Below are positions 24,603-31,203 of a stretch of 32,744 nt of DNA, piece after piece. Every line of letters starts with the position of its first letter. Within the stretch, counting starts at the first letter, position 1. The translations under genes and the position numbers were made by a program. The notes under the pieces are model-generated. The model did not search any database and was not told the DNA's origin. It saw only the letters and a list, made by a program, of their open reading frames with translations. The stretch lies in NCBI GenBank assembly GCA_035653295.1, contig DASRCB010000181.1, positions 1 through 32,744 on the forward strand, written 5' to 3'. Origin of the DNA: DASRCB01 sp035653295. GTDB taxonomy: Bacteria > Acidobacteriota > Terriglobia > Bryobacterales > Bryobacteraceae.

Positions 24603-24995
24603 ATGAGATACCTATTACTCGCTTACATCGATGAAAAGGCGTGGGCCGAACTCGGCGAGGCCGAACAGAGCCGTGTCCGGGCTGAGTCGCAGCCCCATGT
24701 CCAGAATCTGTCGAAAACCGGCAGGTTTATTTCCGGAGCCGGATTGCGGCCCACTTCCACGGCAGTGACCGTCAAAGTCGAGGGTGGGAAGCGGTTGGTC
24801 ACAGACGGCCCGTTCGCCGAGACCCGCGAGCAGCTCGGCGGATACGCGCTCATCGATGCCAACGATCTTGACGAAGCGATCGGCATTGCCGGCTTGTTCG
24901 CGCAACGGTCATTTCCGGCCACCATCGAGATTCGACCGCTCATGGACGGTGCGGGAGCGCACCCCGATGCTCCGGTTCAGGGAGAAGCGCGATGA
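24603..24995 (+). CDS. DGPF/YCII-related protein, copy 1
   Basis: A 130-residue protein of the YCII/DGPF family. It contains the full motif VTDGPFAETREQLGGY (about residues 66-81) and the ferredoxin-like fold ends in FPATIEIRPL. In many bacteria such genes sit next to ECF42 sigma factors; the biochemical role is not settled. GGAGG (24590-24594) lies 8 bases before ATG 24603. It overlaps the second copy by 4 bp. The C-terminal 15 residues beyond IEIRPL are unlike copy 2. Divergent from maeB across 112 bp. Confidence 0.92.
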   Translation: MRYLLLAYIDEKAWAELGEAEQSRVRAESQPHVQNLSKTGRFISGAGLRPTSTAVTVKVEGGKRLVTDGPFAETREQLGGYALIDANDLDEAIGIAGLFAQRSFPATIEIRPLMDGAGAHPDAPVQGEAR

Positions 24996-25360
24996 AGTAC
25001 ATGCTGCTCACCTACCTCGATGAGAAGGCCTGGGGCGAACTGGGCGAAACCGAACAGGAGAGGGTCATCTCGGAATGCAACCCGCATATCGAGAATCTCT
25101 TGAAGAACGGGAAACTACTCGCTGGCGCGCCGCTGCACCCCACCTCCACCGCGACCACGCTCCGGCTACAGGATGGGAAGCGCCTGGTGACCGACGGCCC
25201 GTTCGCCGAAACCCGCGAGCAGCTGGGCGGATACACGCTGCTCGAAGCCGACAACCTGGATGAGGCCATCGCCATCGCCGGCAAGTTCCTCGGCCGTTCC
25301 TTCCCGACCGCCATCGAGATCCGCCCGATCCGCGATTTTCCCGGTACACCGAGCCATTAG
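24992..25360 (+). CDS. DGPF/YCII-related protein, copy 2
   Basis: A 122-residue paralogue of the preceding gene. Residues 1-112 align end to end without gaps. A run including DGKRLVTDGPFAETREQLGG is nearly unchanged, whereas other parts have drifted, so the duplication is not recent. ATG 24992 lies in an ATGA overlap with copy 1 and 13 bp separate its stop from the ADOP permease start. The three genes look like one transcription unit. Function unknown. Confidence 0.92.
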   Translation: MKYMLLTYLDEKAWGELGETEQERVISECNPHIENLLKNGKLLAGAPLHPTSTATTLRLQDGKRLVTDGPFAETREQLGGYTLLEADNLDEAIAIAGKFLGRSFPTAIEIRPIRDFPGTPSH

Positions 25361-25373
25361 CGAGGACACTGCG

Positions 25374-27848
25374 ATGCGCATACACGAGACAGCCCTGGCG
25401 TTCCTGAACGATCTGAAGTTTGCGGCGCGATCGCTCGGCCGCGCCAAAGGCCTGACCATTACGGTCGTGCTCACTCTGGCCCTGGGCATCGGCGGCAACG
25501 CCGCGATCTTCAGCCTGGTGCGCGGCGTGCTGCTGCGACCGCTGGTCAACCGCGACGAGAATCGGCTCATTTACATCCGGCAAACCGCGCCGGGGTTCGG
25601 CGATAGCGACATGCCATTCTCCGTGCCGGAAATCCAGGACCTGCGCAGCGGCACGAAATCGTTCAGTGAGTTCGGCGATTTCTCGGTGATGGGGTTCACC
25701 ATGATCGGCCTCGGGCCGGCGCGCGAGGTGCGTTCCGGGGTGGTCAACGGGTCGTACTTCCATGTGATGGGACTGCGTCCGGTGCTGGGGCGTCTGCTGG
25801 ATGCGCGCGACGATGGTCCGGCGGCGGCCGGCGCGGCGGTGCTGACCTGGAAATTCTGGTCCACTGTACTGCACAGCGATCCCTCCGTCATTGGCAAGAC
25901 CGTACGGCTCGACTCGCGTACCGCCACCATTGTCGGCGTGCTGGAGCCGTGCGTGCCGTATCCGGCCGACACGGAGATGATCGCCAACATCGTCACCAGC
26001 CCTCACCATCTGTCGGCGACCATGGTCACCGGCCGTGTGCATCGCATGACGCAGCTCTTCGCGCGGCTCGCGCCCGGCGTGGATCTGGACAAAGCGCGCG
26101 CCGACCTCCGTGCCGTATACGGGGCGATGCTGCGCCAGCATCCCGAGGCCTATCCGGCATCGGCGCATTTCGCGGTCGATGCCGTTCTGCTGCGCGACCA
26201 GATCACGGCCAAAGCCAGGACGGTCCTGCTGGTGCTGCTGGCCGCATCCGCTCTGGTGTTCATCATCGCGTGCTCGAACGTGGCGAACCTGGTTCTGGCG
26301 CGCACGGTGCGGCGCGAAGGCGAGCTGGCCATTCGGGCGGCGCTCGGCGCCGGAACGGCGGCATTGCGGCGCGCGCTGCTCGCCGAGAGTCTGCTGCTGT
26401 GCGTTGCCGGAGCCGCGGTCGGCCTGGCCATCGCCAGCCCCATGGTTTCCATCCTCGCCCGCTACGCGGCGCGGTTCTCCGTTCGCGCCCTGGAGCTGCG
26501 AGTCGATTCCACTCTGCTTTGGACCGGCGGCCTGCTGGCGGTGATCGCGGCCGTGCTGCTGGCCTATGTGCCGCGTTTGCCCGGCGCCGGGAGCACCGCC
26601 GGATTCAGCCTCGCCAACAGCAATCTGCGGATAACCGGAAGCACCACGCGGCGCCTGCGCGCCTTCGTCGTAGTGCAGATCGCGGCGTCATTTCTGCTGC
26701 TGGCGGGCGCGGGCGTCCTGGTGAAGACGCTGCTGTCGCTCCAGGCCGCGCAAACCGGCATGGATGTGCGCCGTGTGCTGGTGCTGAACGTTCCGGCGGT
26801 GAGCTACGGCAAGACGCCCGACCAGATCGTGCAGTTCTATAAGGAAGCCATCCGCCGCGTGGAAGCGCTGCCGGCCGTCGATCGCGTGGCCGTGGGCATC
26901 GTCACGCCGTGGCGCGACGCGGACTCGTTCGGCCTCGGATTCGACTTCACCGCCGACGGGCACCTCCACGGCCCTGGCGAACAGGATCCGCGCGCGCAGT
27001 TCCGCACCGTGTCTCCGGGATTCTTCGCCGCGCTCGGCGTGCCGCTGATCGCCGGCCGTGATTTCAACGACAACGACCGCCGCGGCTCCGAGCCCGTGGT
27101 CATCGTCAGCCAGACGCTCGCCAACCGCATGTTCCCCAATGGCGACGCGCTCAACCGGCACGTGCGCTGGACCGATCCGGTGATGAAGTTCATCGACGTG
27201 AGCACCGGACCACGGCGCATCGTTGGCATCGCCGCCGACATCGATGACGAACACGTGGTCCCCGGGCCGGTGATGACTGTCTACCATCCCATGGGCCAGC
27301 AGGAGATCTGGGGCGGACGGCTGTTCGTGCACACACGAAGCGATCCGTACGCCCTGGTGACGCCCATCACGCGCATGATCCGCGGCATGTCGGTGGACCA
27401 GCCGGTGGAGCACGCGGCTACTCTGGCCGACGTGCGCGCGGAGGTGCTGACCCCCGACCGGCTGAACGCGCTCGTCTTCGGTGTGTTCGCGGGCATTGCC
27501 CTGGCCATCGCCGTAGTGGGTGTCGCGGGCGTGCTGGCGTTTTCCGTGAGCGGACGCACGCGCGAATTCGGCATTCGCCTCGCCATCGGGTCCCAGCCGC
27601 ACCGGCTGCTTACGGGAGTGATGGCCGAAGGAGCCGTATTGGCGGTGGCCGGCCTGGTTGCCGGAGCACTCGCGGGTTACGGGCTGATCACGCTCGCGGC
27701 GGGTTGGACTGAACACGTGCGTACGCCCGGCGTCGCGCCGATCCTGCTCTCCGGGGTGATTCTGCTCATCGCCGCGGTGGTCGCCTCGGCTTTGCCGGCG
27801 ATACGCGCCGCTCGCGTGGATGTGATGCAGGCGCTGCGAACGGAATAG
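25374..27848 (+). CDS. ADOP-type ABC transporter permease (FtsX/MacB family)
   Basis: An 824-residue protein made of two MacB_PCD-FtsX units in tandem. Helices lie at about 28-50, 283-305, 335-360 and 385-405 in the first unit and 430-452, 697-722, 745-770 and 785-805 in the second. The repeated cytoplasmic signature is REGELAIRAALGAG in the first half and TREFGIRLAIGSQ in the second. This duplicated layout without its own ATPase gene is the acidobacterial duplicated orphan permease. The large loops between helices face the periplasm. The start at ATG 25374 has GAGGA (25362-25366) 7 bases upstream. Confidence 0.93.
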   Translation: MRIHETALAFLNDLKFAARSLGRAKGLTITVVLTLALGIGGNAAIFSLVRGVLLRPLVNRDENRLIYIRQTAPGFGDSDMPFSVPEIQDLRSGTKSFSEFGDFSVMGFTMIGLGPAREVRSGVVNGSYFHVMGLRPVLGRLLDARDDGPAAAGAAVLTWKFWSTVLHSDPSVIGKTVRLDSRTATIVGVLEPCVPYPADTEMIANIVTSPHHLSATMVTGRVHRMTQLFARLAPGVDLDKARADLRAVYGAMLRQHPEAYPASAHFAVDAVLLRDQITAKARTVLLVLLAASALVFIIACSNVANLVLARTVRREGELAIRAALGAGTAALRRALLAESLLLCVAGAAVGLAIASPMVSILARYAARFSVRALELRVDSTLLWTGGLLAVIAAVLLAYVPRLPGAGSTAGFSLANSNLRITGSTTRRLRAFVVVQIAASFLLLAGAGVLVKTLLSLQAAQTGMDVRRVLVLNVPAVSYGKTPDQIVQFYKEAIRRVEALPAVDRVAVGIVTPWRDADSFGLGFDFTADGHLHGPGEQDPRAQFRTVSPGFFAALGVPLIAGRDFNDNDRRGSEPVVIVSQTLANRMFPNGDALNRHVRWTDPVMKFIDVSTGPRRIVGIAADIDDEHVVPGPVMTVYHPMGQQEIWGGRLFVHTRSDPYALVTPITRMIRGMSVDQPVEHAATLADVRAEVLTPDRLNALVFGVFAGIALAIAVVGVAGVLAFSVSGRTREFGIRLAIGSQPHRLLTGVMAEGAVLAVAGLVAGALAGYGLITLAAGWTEHVRTPGVAPILLSGVILLIAAVVASALPAIRAARVDVMQALRTE

Positions 27849-27852
27849 GCGC

Positions 27853-27873
27853 GCGCAAGCCTGAGGCTCGCGC
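27853..27873 (-). repeat. Hairpin repeat, copy 3 (REP-like, inverse orientation)
   Basis: GCGCAAGCC-TGA-GGCTCGCGC sits between the convergent ADOP permease and amidohydrolase ends, touching the latter stop codon region. Read on the - strand it has the same stem as the repeats at 17037 and 17095, including the same mispaired position. It may also act as a two-way terminator stem, though no T-run follows. Confidence 0.6.
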
Positions 27874-29166
27874 TCACTGCTTGTAAATGACGCCGCCCTT
27901 CATGACGAAGGACACGTTCTTCAGCACGCCGATGTTGTCCAGCGGGTTGCCGGGCACAGCAACGATATCGGCGAAGTAGCCCTGTTTCAGCGCGCCGATC
28001 TGGCCGGCCCAGCCGAGGAGCTTTGCGCCGTTGATCATGTCGGCCTGGAGGACCGCCAGCGGCTTCATGCCATACTGCACCATCAGTTCGAATTCGCGGG
28101 CCTGAGTGCCGTGCGGGAATGGGCCGACATCGGAGCCGACGGCCATCGGCACGCCCGCGGCCAGTTGCTTCGGGAACTCCGTGGCATGGGCCTCCAGTAC
28201 GCCGCGCAGCCATGCGCCCGCCGCCGGTGTGGCGGCGTGTGCCGCGAAGTACTCGAGGATGGTGAAGGTGGGGACGGCGGGGATGCCCTTCTCCTTCATC
28301 AGCCGCATGGTTTCCTCGCTGAGCTGATCGGCGTGATCGATGGACGCGACGCCGGCCTGCGCTGCGTAAAGCGTGCCCGGCTCGCCGGTGGCGTGAACGG
28401 CGACCCGGCGTCCGGTGCGCGCCGCTTCCTGCACGGCCGCGGCGAGCTGCGCTTCAGTGTACTGGTATACCGTGGAAAACCGGCCATCGACGAGCGAATC
28501 CTGACCGGTTTCGTAGATCTTGGTGAAGTCCGCGCCTTCCTTGTATTGCTCGCGCATGGCCTCGATCAGTTCATCGGTGTTGTTGGCGCGCGTGGCGTTC
28601 GAGAGAACGTGCTGCTCGGGATTGAAGCGGTTGGCGTCCTCGTGGCCGCCGAGGATGTCGATGGCGTTCCCGCTGATGCGCAGCCGCGGCCCGGGAATGA
28701 GGCCGGCGTTAATCGCGTTGCGGACGGCGGTATCGGCTGAGCCGGCGCCTTCGGTGCCCATATCGCGCTCGGCGGTGAAGCCGGCCATGAGGTCGTCGCG
28801 CGCAGCCAGCGTCGCGAGAATGGTGCGGTGCGGGACCGATTCCTCGACGGTCTGGAGGTCTTCGGCGCCCGGATGCAGAAAAAGGTGGACGTGAGCGTCG
28901 ATCAGCCCTGGCAAAAGCGTGCGGTCGCCGAGGTCGATGACCTGCGCGCCTGGCGGATGCTGCACGGCGGAGCCCACCTCGGCGATCCTGTCGCCCTGCA
29001 CCAGAACTTCACCGGGCGAAACGATGCGGCCGGTGTCGACCTCGAGCAGGCGTGCCGCGTGCAGGACGATGGAATGCTGCGTCTGTGCCGTCGCGGCTGA
29101 GACCAGGGCGAGAAGCAGCAATCCGGCGCGCCCGCGCGAAGCGTATAGGAATCCGGAGGCAGGCAT
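27874..29166 (-). CDS. Secreted metal-dependent amidohydrolase (imidazolonepropionase/prolidase-like)
   Basis: A 430-residue protein with a signal peptide (1-28, LLLLALVSAATAQ). Metal ligands of the amidohydrolase barrel are visible: HVH (92-94; His92 and His94), bridging K216 (ADFTKIY), H258 (AVHATG), H278 (IDHADQL) and D346 (GSDVGPF). The family includes exported Xaa-Pro dipeptidases and related enzymes; the substrate is uncertain. The start ATG at 29166 lies head to head with the ATG of the SnoaL-like gene at 29165 and has no ribosome site; a TTG five codons upstream is possible. It converges on the ADOP gene. Confidence 0.93.
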   Translation of the reverse strand: MPASGFLYASRGRAGLLLLALVSAATAQTQHSIVLHAARLLEVDTGRIVSPGEVLVQGDRIAEVGSAVQHPPGAQVIDLGDRTLLPGLIDAHVHLFLHPGAEDLQTVEESVPHRTILATLAARDDLMAGFTAERDMGTEGAGSADTAVRNAINAGLIPGPRLRISGNAIDILGGHEDANRFNPEQHVLSNATRANNTDELIEAMREQYKEGADFTKIYETGQDSLVDGRFSTVYQYTEAQLAAAVQEAARTGRRVAVHATGEPGTLYAAQAGVASIDHADQLSEETMRLMKEKGIPAVPTFTILEYFAAHAATPAAGAWLRGVLEAHATEFPKQLAAGVPMAVGSDVGPFPHGTQAREFELMVQYGMKPLAVLQADMINGAKLLGWAGQIGALKQGYFADIVAVPGNPLDNIGVLKNVSFVMKGGVIYKQ

Positions 29167-29581
29167 GAGTGAACAAGCCAATGTATCACTGGTTCTCAGT
29201 CTTTATGAGGCTTTTCGCCGGGGCGATATACCAGCGATTCTGAACACCCTGGATCCCCAGGTGAGCTGGAAGGTGGAGGGCCCCGCGTCCATCCCTTACA
29301 GTGGAGTGACGCGCGGGCTCGAGGGTCCGAAGCAGTTCTTTGCCACGATTGGGTCGACCACAGACCAGATCTCGCTCGATATGGCGCCGTTCGCCGCGCA
29401 GGGTGACAACGTGGTCACCGCCGGGCGCTATCAGGCGCGCGTTATTGCCACCGGCCGCCGGTTCGATGTGCCGCTCGTCCATCTGTTCACCATCCGGAAC
29501 GGTAAGGTGGTCCGCTACGTGAACATGAGCGATTCGGGCACGGTTGCGGAGGCATACGCAGCCACCGCCGCGAACGCCTGA
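29165..29581 (+). CDS. SnoaL-like / NTF2-fold protein
   Basis: A 138-residue protein of the nuclear transport factor 2 fold. The opening VSLVLSLYEAFRRGDIPAIL is the SnoaL-type helix pair, followed by LDPQVSWKVEG, a G-F-x block, and VVTAGRYQARVIATGRRFDV then HLFTIRNGKVVRYVNMSD at the closing sheet. Members are ketosteroid-isomerase-like enzymes or unassigned stress proteins; active residues cannot be fixed here. GGAGG (29155-29159) lies 5 bases before ATG 29165. Confidence 0.92.
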   Translation: MSEQANVSLVLSLYEAFRRGDIPAILNTLDPQVSWKVEGPASIPYSGVTRGLEGPKQFFATIGSTTDQISLDMAPFAAQGDNVVTAGRYQARVIATGRRFDVPLVHLFTIRNGKVVRYVNMSDSGTVAEAYAATAANA

Positions 29582-29605
29582 TCGAAACGGTCAGCCAGAG
29601 CGCCA

Positions 29606-30625
29606 TCAGGACGCGCCTAAGAGGCCGAAGGCGTATTGCCTCTGCAGGATCGTGGCCCTGATGTTGTCCCACAGCAGTTTGTAAACGCGGTCCGTGGGAT
29701 GGGCCTTGTCCGATGTGGTTCCGTTGGTGTCGCCGATATAGCGGCGCGCAAGCTTCGGGCTGTCATAGACGGCCGCGGGGATGTAGTGGTCGCTGGTCCC
29801 CTTTGGCTGCGCTCCGTTGACCAGGTGCAGGGCCTTCAGTGACGCCGAGACCACATCGGGGCAGACCACGGAGGCGATATCCACCACGGCGTCGCCATTC
29901 CGGCCGGCGTACCACAGGAGCCGCGCATTATACAGATCGACACCGCGGCGGAGGTCGTCGATCTCGCTCCGGGCGCTCTCGTTTTTCTTTAGCAGGTCCT
30001 GGTAGCGGACCGAGGCTTCGGGGCGGGCGAGGTTCATGAAGATGAATCGCGCGTTCTGCGCGCCGGCGATGCGCACGATTTCCTCGCGCTGCCGGTTGGC
30101 GACGTTTTCCGCCACGCCCGCCATGGCTTCGGGTTTGCAGCCGGCGGTATACAGGTCGTTCGCGCCGAACCAGATCAGGAACAGCGTCGGGCGGCCGCGG
30201 TCGGCCTGGCTCAGATTGCGGAAGTCGGCCGCGAAGCTCGCGACCTGATCCTTGAACTGGCCCAGCGTCTCTTTGCCGATCAGAGACGCGGGCGCGCTTC
30301 CGCACGCGCCGCCCTCGGCGTAATTGGCATACAAAAACTCTTTGCCCGGCGGAATCTGCTGGTTTAGCCAGCGGCTGTTCGCGGTGAGCCGGAGATGAAC
30401 GCGGCTGGCGGCAATGGTATCGCCGGGCGTCCCGAGAACCAGCTCGATGCCGGCGGCGTCCAGGTACATGAAATCGGTCCAGTTCCTGCAGTCGCTGAAA
30501 CGGCCGGAAGGGTTGACGGTCATCAGGCCGAACTTCCGGGCGAAGCGGCCGGTCGCGGTGATCCACTTGTGTCCGATATCGGACAAGCTGTCGCCGAATA
30601 CAATCACGTTGCCGATCTGTTCCAT
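29606..30625 (-). CDS. SGNH/GDSL hydrolase (lipase/esterase)
   Basis: A 339-residue esterase. The nucleophile GDSLSDIG is at residues 11-18 (Ser13), GGACGS at 105-110 is the oxyanion Gly block, GAND at 154-157 gives the Asn, and DKAHPT at 306-311 gives the Asp/His pair. This is the GDSL group that includes plant-type lipases and haemolysin phospholipases. There is no signal peptide at the N-terminus (MEQIGNVIVF), so it would stay in the cytoplasm unless exported another way. Its stop is 24 bp from the SnoaL gene end on the other strand, and it is divergent from the RHH regulator at 30720. Confidence 0.93.
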   Translation of the reverse strand: MEQIGNVIVFGDSLSDIGHKWITATGRFARKFGLMTVNPSGRFSDCRNWTDFMYLDAAGIELVLGTPGDTIAASRVHLRLTANSRWLNQQIPPGKEFLYANYAEGGACGSAPASLIGKETLGQFKDQVASFAADFRNLSQADRGRPTLFLIWFGANDLYTAGCKPEAMAGVAENVANRQREEIVRIAGAQNARFIFMNLARPEASVRYQDLLKKNESARSEIDDLRRGVDLYNARLLWYAGRNGDAVVDIASVVCPDVVSASLKALHLVNGAQPKGTSDHYIPAAVYDSPKLARRYIGDTNGTTSDKAHPTDRVYKLLWDNIRATILQRQYAFGLLGAS

Positions 30626-30683
30626 TCGTTCTGATCAGCGACATTGGCCGACGGATTCCCTCACAACGGGTTGAACGCGTCGC

Positions 30684-30713
30684 TTGACCATACGTATACG
30701 TATAAGGTATACT
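30684..30713 (+). promoter_or_regulatory. Promoter of the RHH-like gene, probably leaderless
   Basis: TTGACC (30684-30689) and TATACT (30708-30713) are separated by 18 bases. The start codon at 30720 begins 6 bases after the -10, so the transcript would start at or beside the ATG. Confidence 0.7.
30690..30703. promoter_or_regulatory. 14-bp palindrome in the promoter spacer (operator candidate)
   Basis: ATACGTATACGTAT is a perfect palindrome placed between the -35 and -10 boxes. It fits a dimer binding site, most likely for the ribbon-helix-helix protein encoded just downstream. Confidence 0.6.
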
Positions 30714-30719
30714 CGGTCA

Positions 30720-31151
30720 ATGATGCCGAACAAAACCATCTATGTAAAAGACACCGATCTGCCACTGTTCGAGCAGGCCCAGCAGCAACTTGGCGAGAGC
30801 GTCTCCTCGATGTTCGCCGATTTCCTGCGTGAACGCGTGGCCAGGCTGACTCCCGAAGAGAATCGCATCGTCGATCTGATCAATCAGATCACCACGACGC
30901 GAGAGGCTTTGCAGCAGCAGCGCGACGTGCCCGAATTCATAGACGGCGAACACTCCGAAGCTCAGTCATATGCCGAGAGGGCTCTCAAGAGCTTCCGGGC
31001 AGGCGAGATCCGGAAAACGAAAGCGTTGTTCTGGGCGGCAAACGCCTACCTCGAAAAAGCGCAGCGTGATGCGAAAGAGGTGAAGGAGCTCAACGGCAGG
31101 ATAGCCGAAATGCTCGGACGCGATGACAAATCTGCGCGTCGGCGGGGGTGA
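30720..31151 (+). CDS. Probable ribbon-helix-helix DNA-binding protein with C-terminal helical tail
   Basis: A 143-residue protein (142 if the second ATG, 30723, is used). The N-terminus NKTIYVKDTDLPLFEQAQ.. GESVSSMFADFLRERVARL (about 4-44) has the strand-helix-helix pattern of RHH/CopG regulators. The rest is long, charged and helical (EALQQQRDVP, then repeated Glu/Lys-rich helices ending GRDDKSARRRG). I do not recognise a named family. Its promoter carries a palindrome, so self-repression is a fair guess. The downstream tail may bind a partner. It converges on the second ADOP gene across 52 bp in which I saw no terminator. Confidence 0.7.
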   Translation: MMPNKTIYVKDTDLPLFEQAQQQLGESVSSMFADFLRERVARLTPEENRIVDLINQITTTREALQQQRDVPEFIDGEHSEAQSYAERALKSFRAGEIRKTKALFWAANAYLEKAQRDAKEVKELNGRIAEMLGRDDKSARRRG

Positions 31152-31203
31152 CGATCCCGACCCACCCGACCCGGCCCAACAAAACAGTTCAGCTCAGGCG
31201 AGA

